DNA of 49,649 nt, from the NCBI GenBank assembly GCA_045578845.1, contig JAZNLA010000050.1, forward strand, positions 1-49,649, in the 5' to 3' direction. Position 1 is the stretch's first letter. Each line of letters starts with the position of its first letter. The translations under genes and the position numbers were made by a program. Under the pieces are notes generated by a model, which ran no database searches, had not been told where the DNA came from, and saw only the letters and a program-made list of their open reading frames with translations. Below, in pieces: positions 42,814 through 49,649 of this stretch. The DNA comes from UMGS172 sp045578845 (lineage in GTDB: Bacteria > Bacillota > Clostridia > Oscillospirales > Acutalibacteraceae).

Positions 42814-43219
42814 ATCACTGATTGGGAATGTTTGCGAGGTGTTTCGTTCAAACAACCTATTGAAAGATGTAGAGTTTCTATGTGAATTCCCCGGCAAGAA
42901 ACACGATTTACCGTTACGGTTTCCCATTGTATCAATCGGTGTTGACAAATTAACGGTTTCGCCTATTGAAGATGCAACCCGTTTGGATTTCGGCAAGTCA
43001 CCCACCAAGGTAAGGCTAAAACTCAACATCTGCGTACCGCATACCGATAGCGGGCACCTTTGCTACAATGTGCTTGACCGAATAATGACCGTATCGACAA
43101 ATCTTTTATACAGATATACCATTAATTCGGTTGATATCGGAGAAATGAGTTACAGCAGTTCTATTGCAGGACTTGTAATTCCGCTTTATTTCACCTTGAG
43201 TATCGGTCACGCCTACTAA
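42800..43219 (+). CDS. Tail-terminator or neck-like protein, last gene of the module
   Basis: The 139-residue alpha/beta protein (MTSVESLIGNVCEVFRS...) has an AAGGAGG site and overlaps the preceding gene by 14 bases. It resembles small tail-completion or terminator proteins by size and place (RFPIVSIGVDKLTV, VRLKLNICVPH). The next genes in a phage would be tail tube and tape measure; here the transcription terminator follows three bases after the stop instead. Confidence 0.6.
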   Translation: MTSVESLIGNVCEVFRSNNLLKDVEFLCEFPGKKHDLPLRFPIVSIGVDKLTVSPIEDATRLDFGKSPTKVRLKLNICVPHTDSGHLCYNVLDRIMTVSTNLLYRYTINSVDIGEMSYSSSIAGLVIPLYFTLSIGHAY

Positions 43220-43223
43220 AACG

Positions 43224-43255
43224 AAACCCCCGAAAATTTACATTTTCGGGGGTTT
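43224..43255. terminator. Terminator closing the phage-head operon
   Basis: A perfect 14-bp stem (43224-43237 with 43242-43255, core CCCCCGAAAAT) with a four-base loop. It ends the + strand module and also the convergent M23 peptidase gene. Confidence 0.92.
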
Positions 43256-43291
43256 TGTTGCCCTAACGGTAAACCGTCCATAGAGGGCAGG

Positions 43292-44020
43292 CTATTGTAA
43301 TATATAATCGCTCGGCGAAACACTTTTACCGTCTACATAAAATTCGAGGTGTAAATGGTATTCCTCAACCGACTCCGACGGGATTTTATCTACCGCACCA
43401 ATCTGCTTTGAGGAATCTACCTTATCGCCCTTTTTAACGGTTGGTGCACTGTTAAGTCCGCAGTATTTTGCCGTCACCTTATTGCCGTGGTCAATTTCCA
43501 CTACTGTGCCAAGCAGTGCATCGGTATATATATCGGTCACAATACCGTCGCCCGATGCCATCACAGGTGTGCCCTCTGTCGCCTTAATATCAATGCCTTT
43601 ATGAAGTCTCATATCGCAAAAGGTCATGGAATATTGAAGTTCTTTATCTGAGTAACCTTTTATCACCTCGCCCAGCACAGGGTTTACGAAAAAAGCCGCA
43701 ATAGGACCCGCCGTTTCTTCGGCGGTAGGCAGTTTTTCCTCTGACGGGGTTTCTTCTTTTTTATCGTCTGTACCTTCATCGGGTTTTATAACTTCGCTCG
43801 GCAGTTGTAACTGCTCGGTATTGTCGGGCGACGGTTTGTACGGAGTTTCTGTAACCGACTCTAAACTGCTGTTATCGGTGATTTGTAAATTTCTATACCC
43901 TTCAACACCCGACCAAGCGGCTATACCTATTGCCAAGAAACAAACACAAAGCACAGCATAAAAACCTTTGCCGTTAAGAAATTTTATGATTTTAGACTTC
44001 GATTTATTCTCTACTTTCAT
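43292..44020 (-). CDS. SpoIIQ-like M23 (LytM) family membrane protein
   Basis: The 242-residue protein has an N-terminal membrane helix (about 18-38), an acidic Pro/Glu-rich linker (50-105) and a C-terminal M23 domain. All zinc and catalytic residues are visible: His140 and Asp144 in RLHKGIDI, then His222 and His224 in YHLHLEF. SpoIIQ is the forespore half of the engulfment bridge in spore-formers; Clostridia versions keep the zinc site, as here. A generic cell-wall endopeptidase is the alternative. Confidence 0.85.
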   Translation of the reverse strand: MKVENKSKSKIIKFLNGKGFYAVLCVCFLAIGIAAWSGVEGYRNLQITDNSSLESVTETPYKPSPDNTEQLQLPSEVIKPDEGTDDKKEETPSEEKLPTAEETAGPIAAFFVNPVLGEVIKGYSDKELQYSMTFCDMRLHKGIDIKATEGTPVMASGDGIVTDIYTDALLGTVVEIDHGNKVTAKYCGLNSAPTVKKGDKVDSSKQIGAVDKIPSESVEEYHLHLEFYVDGKSVSPSDYILQ

Positions 44021-44050
44021 TTTTATTCCCTTTCAAAGTTATTACATTTG

Positions 44051-44080
44051 TATTTTGCACCGACATTTAGCAATATATAC
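44051..44080 (-). promoter_or_regulatory. Possible forespore-type promoter
   Basis: On the - strand GTATA (44076-44080) lies 14 bases before GGTGCAAAATA (44051-44061), which partially resembles sigma-F/G promoters. Several -10 positions do not match, so this is only suggestive. Confidence 0.28.
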
Positions 44081-44173
44081 CGAAAAGTTTATTAAAAAAT
44101 TTTTATTTAATAGTTTAATTTCCGTTTACAAACTGTTCACCCATTAAAAGTTTAACCACGGTATAATAAACAC

Positions 44174-44288
44174 AGTTCAAAGCAACAAGGGAGCCGCACC
44201 CCTGCTTTGGACATTACTCTACCCTCCTCAAAACAACCCCTAACAAAAGAAAAGACCGTTCTTTTTAAGAACGGTCTTTTCTTTTTTT
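44174..44288 (+). ncRNA. Candidate small RNA with C-rich loop
   Basis: A perfect TATAAT (44162-44167, weak -35) is followed by about 115 nt without an ORF and a strong terminator. The 5' part folds into a hairpin: CAAAGC/GCTTTG (44178-44183 with 44204-44209) capped by AGGG/CCCT (44188-44191 with 44200-44203). Between the hairpin and the terminator is an unpaired pyrimidine-rich stretch with ACCCTCC and ACCCC, complementary to ribosome binding sites (GGAGG). Small RNAs with exposed C-rich loops are known to block ribosome binding sites in Gram-positive bacteria. The match to a known family was not found. Confidence 0.5.
44249..44288. terminator. Terminator, shared by the candidate small RNA and rsmE
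   Basis: A perfect 15-bp stem (44249-44263 with 44267-44281) has a three-base loop. It is followed by seven T on the + strand and TTTTGTT on the - strand. Confidence 0.92.
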
Positions 44289-44295
44289 ATTTAAT

Positions 44296-45012
44296 TTACA
44301 TATTGCCTGTTTTAAGCATAACGGCTGCCAATGCGGCTATAGGTGCCGTTTCGGTGCGGAAAATTCTTGGACCTAAGGTACAGGCTTTGACACCGCTTGA
44401 AGTTATAATTTCGGCTTCCCTTGCGGTAAACCCGCCTTCGGGTCCTATAATAATACCTATATTTTTCTCACAGTTTACGGTATCAGAAACGCTTTTTCCT
44501 CCCAGTTCATAGAAAAACAGGTTTATGTCATTTAACTTCATTTCTTCGGTCAGTGCATTAAAAGTAATAGGACTTGCAACATGGGGTAAAATACCTCTTC
44601 CACACTGCCCTGCCGCCTCGTCGGCAATTTTTTGCCAACGTTCACATTTTTTTGCAAGGCTTTTTGGGTCAGGCCGCGACACGCAGTTTGCCGACATGAC
44701 GGGTACTATTTTACTGACACCCGACTCTACCGACTGCCGCACTACCGAATCCATTTTATCGCCTTTAGGCAGGCACTGATAAAGAGTAACAAAAACCGTA
44801 GGCTCGGTTTTTGAGGCTTCTTTATCTTCTATTTCAAGGTCAATTCTGCCGTCGCAAACGTTGGAAATCACACAAAAATAATCGACACCTTTTGTGTCAC
44901 AAACGGTCAAACGCTCACCCTTTTGCATACGCAGTGATTTTGCGATATGGCGGGCATCGTCACCCTCTAAAAACGGTGCATTGCAAAAGTCTTCCTTAAA
45001 AAATCTCGGCAT
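44296..45012 (-). CDS. rsmE: 16S rRNA (uracil1498-N3)-methyltransferase
   Basis: The 238-residue SPOUT methyltransferase modifies U1498 in the decoding region of 16S rRNA. The N-terminal PUA-like part (PRFFKEDF..GDDARHIAKSLRM) and the C-terminal knot with IGIIIGPEGGFTAREAEII, LGPRIFRTETAP are characteristic. It has an AAGGGG site and sits 11 bases after rlmH. Confidence 0.96.
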   Translation of the reverse strand: MPRFFKEDFCNAPFLEGDDARHIAKSLRMQKGERLTVCDTKGVDYFCVISNVCDGRIDLEIEDKEASKTEPTVFVTLYQCLPKGDKMDSVVRQSVESGVSKIVPVMSANCVSRPDPKSLAKKCERWQKIADEAAGQCGRGILPHVASPITFNALTEEMKLNDINLFFYELGGKSVSDTVNCEKNIGIIIGPEGGFTAREAEIITSSGVKACTLGPRIFRTETAPIAALAAVMLKTGNM

Positions 45013-45023
45013 ATGTTTCCCCT

Positions 45024-45506
45024 TTATTTATGGTACGTTCCGCCCATACTTATTTTATAGGCACGGTAGATTTGTTCTAAAAGCATAATTCGGGCAAGTT
45101 GGTGCGGGAAGGTCATTTTGGACATGGAAATTCCCTTCTTACCTAAACCTTTAACCCTATTTGACAGTCCGTACGACCCGCCTATTATAAAGCAGACCGA
45201 ACTTTTGCCCATGACGGCAAGGCTATCTAATTTATGTGACAGTTCCTCGCTCGAAAACTGTTTACCCTCAATACACATGGGGTAAACTTCTGCCGCAGTG
45301 GGCACTGCCGCTAAAATTTTTGCCGCCTCTTGTTCCAGTGCTGCCGAAATCTGTGACGGATTTGGATTATCGGGCAGTTTTGCCGGCTCAATCTCAGTGA
45401 TTTTAAGTTTACATAATGTGGACAGTCGCTTTTCGTATTCGCTTGAGGCTTCCTTTAAATATTTTTCCTTTAAGTGACCTACTGCGATAATATCAATTCT
45501 CTGCAT
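45024..45506 (-). CDS. rlmH: 23S rRNA (pseudouridine1915-N3)-methyltransferase
   Basis: The 160-residue SPOUT methyltransferase acts on helix 69 of 23S rRNA. MQRIDIIAVGHLKEKYLKEA at the start, CFIIGGSYGLS in the SAM knot and MTFPHQLARIMLLEQIYRAYKI at the end are signature. It lies between walJ and rsmE, eight bases after walJ, in a likely operon of housekeeping genes. Confidence 0.97.
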   Translation of the reverse strand: MQRIDIIAVGHLKEKYLKEASSEYEKRLSTLCKLKITEIEPAKLPDNPNPSQISAALEQEAAKILAAVPTAAEVYPMCIEGKQFSSEELSHKLDSLAVMGKSSVCFIIGGSYGLSNRVKGLGKKGISMSKMTFPHQLARIMLLEQIYRAYKISMGGTYHK

Positions 45507-45514
45507 TTTTACCT

Positions 45515-46288
45515 CTAAAACTTGACCACAGTGCCGACCTTGGGCGGTGCCACGTACAGTTCATAGTCATAGTTTTCCTTCATTTTTCGGTCAAACAGTG
45601 CCGCAACGGCAGTACTGCGGGCGATGGCGGGGCGGTTGTTTTCTCGGCTTAAATGCCCTAAAATTATCCTGCTTGTCCCGTTTTCCACCATACTGCCGAG
45701 TTCCGTAGCACAGGCAACATTGGAAAGGTGACCTTTATCACTTAAAATTCGTCTTTTAAGGTGTTCGGGGTATGTGCCTTTTTGAAGTAACCCGACATCA
45801 TGATTGGACTCAATTACCATTGCTACAGAGCCGTGCAAAGCTTCCCTCACTCGGTCGGTCATAACACCTAAATCGGTACAAACGGCACATTTATTGCCAT
45901 CGGGCAGTACAACTGTATACCCGCTTGACCCCTCACAGTCATGGCTTGTGGCAAAGCGAGTGACCGCAAAATCACCCACCGCTACTGTCGATTCAAATAC
46001 ATTTAAATTTTCAATACCAAGTTCGCTTAAACTCTCGGCAGTTTTAAGGGAAGCAAAAACGGGTATTTTATATTTATTCGAGAAAACCCTCAGTCCCGCA
46101 ATATGGTCGGTATGTTCATGGGTCACGAAAATACCGCAAAGCGATTTCGGCTCTACATCTATATACGCTAAACCTTCGGTTATCGCCTTAGCACTTATTC
46201 CTGCGTCAACAAGCAGTCCGCCGCCAAGGCTTCCAACATATGTACAATTACCCGAACTACTGCTTGCAAGTGTTAAAATTTTGCTCAT
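45515..46288 (-). CDS. walJ: MBL-fold metallohydrolase WalJ/YycJ
   Basis: The 257-residue metallo-beta-lactamase-fold protein has the metal motif THEHTDH at about 60-66 and a terminal HLSREN. In Bacillus it belongs to the walRK neighbourhood near oriC and is linked to exonuclease-like activity and cell-wall control. Here no walRK genes are in the window. The start is the ATG at 46288 with AAAGGA upstream; ten upstream codons lack a site. Confidence 0.9.
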   Translation of the reverse strand: MSKILTLASSSSGNCTYVGSLGGGLLVDAGISAKAITEGLAYIDVEPKSLCGIFVTHEHTDHIAGLRVFSNKYKIPVFASLKTAESLSELGIENLNVFESTVAVGDFAVTRFATSHDCEGSSGYTVVLPDGNKCAVCTDLGVMTDRVREALHGSVAMVIESNHDVGLLQKGTYPEHLKRRILSDKGHLSNVACATELGSMVENGTSRIILGHLSRENNRPAIARSTAVAALFDRKMKENYDYELYVAPPKVGTVVKF

Positions 46289-46304
46289 AACAATTCCTTT
46301 TAAA

Positions 46305-46333
46305 ATAAAGAGCCGCAAAATGCGGCTCTTTAT
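46305..46333. terminator. Terminator after murA
   Basis: A perfect 13-bp stem (46305-46317 with 46321-46333, core AGAGCCGCA) has a three-base loop. It separates murA from walJ on the - strand. Confidence 0.88.
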
Positions 46334-46340
46334 GATTTAA

Positions 46341-47627
46341 TTAAACCGCCGAACGCCTTGCCGACGGGTCAAAAAACTCACGGCGTGTAATATCGGCACC
46401 GACTGCCGACAGTTTTTCCACAATACGGTCATATCCGCGGTCGATAAACTGAATATTCTCAATTTCGGTAGTGCCCACCGCCGCAAGACCCGCCAAAACC
46501 ATAGCAGCGCCCGCTCTGAGGTCGGTGGCTTTTACAGGAGCAGAGGTTAAATTTTCAACACCCGAAATAATGGCAACCTTACCGTCAACCTTGATTTTAG
46601 CACCCATTAAGGTCAGTTGGTCAACATATTTAAAACGATTATCCCAAACGCCCTCGGTCATAACGCTGACGCCCTCGCAAAGTGCCAAAAAGGTTGTCAT
46701 CTGCGGTTGCATATCGGTAGGAAATCCGGGGTGCGGCATTGTAAGAACATTGCAACTTTTAGGTCTTTTATCCATTGAAACGCGTACCGCTTCGTCAAAT
46801 TCTTCAACCGTTGCACCGCACTCTTCCAACTTTGCGGTAATCGACTCCAAATGTTTCGGGATAACATTATTTATCAACACATTTCCGCCCGTAATTGCGG
46901 CGGCAATCATATATGTGCCCGCCTCAATCTGGTCGGGGATAATGCTGTAGGTGGTGGAATGAAGTTGCTCAACCCCGCGGATTTTTATAACATCGGTACC
47001 GGCACCCATAATATTGGCACCCATAGAGTTAAGGAAGTTGGCAAGGTCAACAATGTGCGGCTCTCTCGCGGCATTTTCAATAACCGTAAGACCTCTTGCC
47101 TTAACCGCGGCAAGCATAATGTTTACGGTAGCACCGACCGAAACCTTATCAAGATAAACCGAGCCTCCGATAAGTTCTTTGGCATAAGCATTTACCATAC
47201 CGCTGTCAATAGTGACAGTGGCACCCAAAGTTTCAAATCCTTTTATGTGTTGATCGATAGGTCTAACGCCGAAATCACACCCGCCCGGAGGTGCAACCCT
47301 TGCCCTTTTAAAACGGCCGAGCATAGCACCTATAAAATAACTGCTGGCACGCATTTTTGACGACATATCAGCCGACAAAACAAACGAGTTTACATGTGTA
47401 GGGTCTATTTCAACGGTGCTTTCGTTGATAACCTTAACCGACGCACCGAGTTCATAAAGTATACGAATTATAACGTTCACATCAGAAATAGACGGAACGT
47501 TTTCAATACGGCAAATGCCGTCACATAATAAAACCGCAGGAAGAATGGCAACGGCGGCATTTTTAGCACCGCTTACCGTAATCTCTCCCTCAAGGCGATT
47601 GCCGCCTTTCACAATAATTTTTTCCAC
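46341..47627 (-). CDS. murA: UDP-N-acetylglucosamine 1-carboxyvinyltransferase
   Basis: The 428-residue enzyme starts peptidoglycan synthesis by adding enolpyruvate to UDP-GlcNAc. The GTG at 47627 is preferred because GGGAG lies eight bases upstream and the product then begins MEKIIVKGGNRLEGEI, as family members do. A GTG three codons earlier overlaps that site. The catalytic Cys is in RVAPPGGCDFGVRPIDQHI; GAKNAAVAILPA and FPTDMQPQM are conserved. It could be either of the two paralogues found in Gram-positives. Confidence 0.96.
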   Translation of the reverse strand: MEKIIVKGGNRLEGEITVSGAKNAAVAILPAVLLCDGICRIENVPSISDVNVIIRILYELGASVKVINESTVEIDPTHVNSFVLSADMSSKMRASSYFIGAMLGRFKRARVAPPGGCDFGVRPIDQHIKGFETLGATVTIDSGMVNAYAKELIGGSVYLDKVSVGATVNIMLAAVKARGLTVIENAAREPHIVDLANFLNSMGANIMGAGTDVIKIRGVEQLHSTTYSIIPDQIEAGTYMIAAAITGGNVLINNVIPKHLESITAKLEECGATVEEFDEAVRVSMDKRPKSCNVLTMPHPGFPTDMQPQMTTFLALCEGVSVMTEGVWDNRFKYVDQLTLMGAKIKVDGKVAIISGVENLTSAPVKATDLRAGAAMVLAGLAAVGTTEIENIQFIDRGYDRIVEKLSAVGADITRREFFDPSARRSAV

Positions 47628-47847
47628 AGGACGCACTCCCTAATAGGTTTTTTATGAAAACTCCTGCTCACCGAATTAGTATTATCTTAAATTTTCATTT
47701 AAGACATAAAATTTTTTAATAATTGTAAAACAATTTTCCACAATTACACATATTTAAGTATACACAACATATTGTAATTTGTCAACAACTATTCCACATA
47801 ATGTATTTTTACAAAAATTGATAAAATTCTTAAATTTACGTTAATCT

Positions 47848-47974
47848 CCTCATTTGCACAATGAGGATTATTTTAGCCTTCTCCTTGGAGAAAAGTGTCA
47901 CGAAGTGACGGATAATGTAGGGACAGGCGTACTCGGCTGTCCGTTCCTCATTCTCGCCTAAAATAAACAAATGA
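47848..47974. repeat. MITE-like palindromic element
   Basis: The element is bounded by inverted TTATTTTAG/CTAAAATAA (47868-47876 with 47958-47966) and, further out, TCATTTG/CAAATGA (47850-47856 with 47968-47974). It contains four small hairpins: CCTCAT/ATGAGG (47848-47853 with 47861-47866), TCTCC/GGAGA, GTCAC/GTGAC and GGACAG/CTGTCC (47921-47926 with 47937-47942). The phrase AGCCTTCTCCTTGGAGAA...GTCACGAAGTGACGGAT is of a type I recognise from dispersed repeats in Clostridia. The rest of the gene-free interval 47628-48053 holds only AT-rich DNA and the recR terminator. Confidence 0.7.
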
Positions 47975-48015
47975 AGTGCTTTTCTGTTCGCCCGTGAACT
48001 ATAAAACAATAAAAC

Positions 48016-48046
48016 AAAATCCGAACACTATATGCGTTCGGATTTT
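48016..48046 (-). terminator. Terminator of the dnaX-ybaB-recR operon
   Basis: On the - strand an 11-bp stem (48036-48046 with 48016-48026) is followed by GTTTTATTGTTTT. It begins eight bases after the recR stop. Confidence 0.88.
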
Positions 48047-48053
48047 TTGCTTT

Positions 48054-48653
48054 TTACAACTCATTTCTGCCTTCGAGGGCTCTTGATAAGGTCACTTCGT
48101 CGGCATATTCCAAATCACCGCCGACAGGAATACCGTAGGCAAGGCGTGTCACCTTAATGCCCATGGATTTTACAAGGCGTGATATATAACTTGCAGTTGC
48201 TTCACCCTCAACCGTCGGGTTAGTCGCAACAATAATCTCGGTCACTTCGCCCGATGACAGTCTTGACATAAGTTCGCGGATTTTAAGTTGGTCGGGACCT
48301 ACGCCGTCAAGCGGCGAAATAACGCCGTGAAGGACATGGTAAAGTCCCTTATATTCTCTCGTTCGCTCGAATGCCATAACGTCTTGTGCGTCTTCCACAA
48401 CACAAATTACCGTTTTATCTCTTGTATCAGCGGAACAGATTGAACAAACATCACCGTCGGTAAGATTTTGACAAACGGTACAATATTTTATCTTATCTTT
48501 AGCCTCAAGCAGAGCAGCGGAAAACTTTTCCGCCATGCCGTCATTTCTTGTCACAACATAGTAGGCAAGCCGTCTTGCGGTCTTTCTGCCGATACCGGGC
48601 AGCCGTTCAAACTGCTCAACCAATTTGTCGAGCGGTGCTACACTGTATGCCAT
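48054..48653 (-). CDS. recR: Recombination mediator RecR
   Basis: The 199-residue protein helps RecF and RecO load RecA at gaps. The N-terminal HhH part LPGIGRKTARRLA, the zinc finger CTVCQNLTDGDVCSIC, and the Toprim region VVEDAQDVMAFERTREYKGLYHVLHG are complete. The start overlaps the ybaB stop by one base. Confidence 0.97.
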   Translation of the reverse strand: MAYSVAPLDKLVEQFERLPGIGRKTARRLAYYVVTRNDGMAEKFSAALLEAKDKIKYCTVCQNLTDGDVCSICSADTRDKTVICVVEDAQDVMAFERTREYKGLYHVLHGVISPLDGVGPDQLKIRELMSRLSSGEVTEIIVATNPTVEGEATASYISRLVKSMGIKVTRLAYGIPVGGDLEYADEVTLSRALEGRNEL

Positions 48654-48991
48654 TAAAACAACCCCGGAATATTGAGTCCGCCGGTGATTGCACCCATTTC
48701 GCGTTCACTTGTTTCGGCAATATTTTTCATAACCTCATTTACGGCTATGGTGATATAATCCTCAAGCATTTCGGTATCTTCGGGGTCAACCGCTTCCGGG
48801 TTAATTGTAATTTTCTTCATTTCATGGTTACCTTTGAAGGTGACCTCAACCATTCCGCCGCCTGCCGTTGCAGAAAATTCACGCTCTTCAATTTCGCTTT
48901 GTAAATTTGCCATGTCTTCCTGCATTTTTTGTACCTGTTTTAGCATTGCGGCTTGGCTTTGGTTATTTGCACCAGGAATTCTTGCTTTCAT
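48653..48991 (-). CDS. ybaB: YbaB/EbfC nucleoid-associated protein
   Basis: The 112-residue protein matches the YbaB/EbfC family of small DNA-binding proteins: LKQVQKMQEDMANLQSEI, EFSATAGGGMVEVTFKGNHEMKKI and a C-terminal GLNIPGLF. It lies in the classical dnaX-ybaB-recR order and has an AAGGAAG site. Confidence 0.95.
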   Translation of the reverse strand: MKARIPGANNQSQAAMLKQVQKMQEDMANLQSEIEEREFSATAGGGMVEVTFKGNHEMKKITINPEAVDPEDTEMLEDYITIAVNEVMKNIAETSEREMGAITGGLNIPGLF

Positions 48992-49011
48992 TATAATAAC
49001 TTCCTTTTTAT

Positions 49012-49649
49012 TTAGTCTTTGGGAACTTCGAGCATTTTAAGTTTTTTTATGACATCATCAAGCGGGTCAGTCGATTTTTGTGCCGCTTTTTTATAGGGAC
49101 CCAACCTATATGTTCTGCCCACAATCTGCATTACGGCAGTTTTTATCTGCTTATTATAAACGGGGTCACCGCTACGCATGAGCGAGAAAAATTGGTCGTT
49201 CTTTGAGTCAATCAGCAACAAATCGCCGTCAACATAGGCATTTGAGCCGCTTAGCGTTGCCGCCATAAGCGGTGCCGAACGTGACAGTTCGCCGAGAACA
49301 TCACTCCATGCCTCAAATCTTTCGAGGCCTGAGGTATTAGGTGTATTTTGCGGTCTTTCTTCGGGGATTTCTTCCCTTTCGCTCGGCGGTATTACGCCAT
49401 CTTCGTCAAATTCAGGTTGTTCTTCTGTAACTTCTTGTGCTTCGGTTTTTTCCTCGGCAACAGTTTCGGTAACGGGTTTTGCATATTTTAAAGTGCGTTC
49501 TAATCTTTCAAGTCGGTCAAGCAGTGCCGACGGCGAAGAATCGAGCGACGGATTGCAAATCCGCACCACAGCCGTTTCGAGTTCTGTTCTGCGGTCGGCG
49601 GCGGTCATTCGGTCGAGTGCCTCGGTCAACACATTTATTGTATTAACTA
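49012..49649 (-). CDS. dnaX: DNA polymerase III subunit gamma/tau, 3' part
   Basis: The frame runs through the window end, so only about the last 211 residues are present and the start is outside. The fragment opens with the end of the clamp-loader third domain (LTEALDRMTAADRRTELETAVVRI), then a variable Glu-rich linker and a C-terminal domain (VLGELSRSAPLMAATLSGSNAYV) resembling the tau C-terminus. Gene order with ybaB and recR confirms the call. Confidence 0.9.
   Translation of the reverse strand, partial: VNTINVLTEALDRMTAADRRTELETAVVRICNPSLDSSPSALLDRLERLERTLKYAKPVTETVAEEKTEAQEVTEEQPEFDEDGVIPPSEREEIPEERPQNTPNTSGLERFEAWSDVLGELSRSAPLMAATLSGSNAYVDGDLLLIDSKNDQFFSLMRSGDPVYNKQIKTAVMQIVGRTYRLGPYKKAAQKSTDPLDDVIKKLKMLEVPKD

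Larger units (their letters stand above)
37201..43219 (+). mobile_element. Phage head and packaging module without tail genes
   Basis: Eight consecutive intact + strand genes: terS, terL, portal, protease, capsid and three connector-like genes, ended by a terminator. There is no integrase, repressor, replication, tail, tape-measure, holin or lysin gene, and no attachment repeat was seen on the flanks. Base and codon use look like the host's, suggesting long residence. Confidence 0.85.

Noticed and set aside
47734..47798. DnaA-box-like sequences (TTTTCCACA, TATTCCACA) in the murA-recR interval
   Set aside because: Only one good and one imperfect match, no cluster and no dnaA or dnaN gene nearby; not enough for an origin.

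Overview
The window looks like a chromosomal segment of an endospore-forming, Gram-positive Clostridia bacterium, probably of the Oscillospirales/Ruminococcaceae type. This is inferred from gene content: an intact sporulation sigma factor SigK, a SpoIIQ-like M23 peptidase, a DUF5685/J-domain/membrane-protein trio, strong AGGAGG-type ribosome binding sites, TTG and GTG starts, and many rho-independent terminators. The dnaX-ybaB-recR and walJ-rlmH neighbourhoods are often near oriC in Firmicutes, but no origin is visible here. No species can be named from the sequence alone.

Layout. 1-1.4 kb: the tail of a likely HTH regulator, a membrane transglutaminase-like protein and tRNA-Leu(CAG). 1.4-3.4 kb: a three-gene cluster (DUF5685, J-domain, polytopic membrane protein). 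3.5-6.3 kb: uvrA. 6.5-10.8 kb: an operon proB-proA-proC-citrate synthase behind one promoter. 10.9-11.9 kb: small conserved proteins. 11.8-14.1 kb: nadB-nadC. 14.3-19.4 kb: fba, glyA and, divergently, secA. 19.4-21.1 kb: a GH43-like propeller protein and a DUF1643 protein. 21.1-26.4 kb: sigK, a U32-like protein, a QueG-like Fe-S protein, an aldose-1-epimerase-like protein and a membrane-anchored EEP-fold phosphatase/nuclease. 26.4-29.2 kb: an AT-rich restriction-modification pair. 29.3-32.7 kb: an SDR enzyme, a lipoprotein with CxxC repeats, a truncated CLC channel, tRNA-Val(GAC), an unknown conserved protein and tRNA-fMet.

32.7-33.4 kb is a long gene-free stretch with three tandem hairpins and a well-delimited candidate non-coding RNA of about 360 nt. 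33.4-37.0 kb holds a small helical protein, an alpha/beta hydrolase, a secreted transglutaminase lipoprotein and an S1-domain protein.

37.2-43.2 kb is the most unusual part. It is a compact, intact phage head-and-packaging operon: terminase small and large subunits, portal, protease, capsid and three connector-like genes. It closes with a terminator, and no tail, lysis, replication, repressor or integrase genes are present. It lies between ordinary chromosomal genes and looks like a domesticated capsid module, a GTA-like remnant, or the head half of a satellite.

43.3-49.6 kb returns to housekeeping: the SpoIIQ-like peptidase, a candidate small RNA with a C-rich loop, rsmE, rlmH, walJ, murA, a MITE-like palindromic element, recR, ybaB and the 3' end of dnaX.

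Functional links: citrate synthase, co-transcribed with proBAC, could feed the 2-oxoglutarate/glutamate supply to proline synthesis. nadB-nadC make NAD precursors, but nadA is not in the window. SigK and the SpoIIQ-like protein point to sporulation. The palindromic repeats and two related tRNA 3' flanks mark places where the chromosome has been rearranged.
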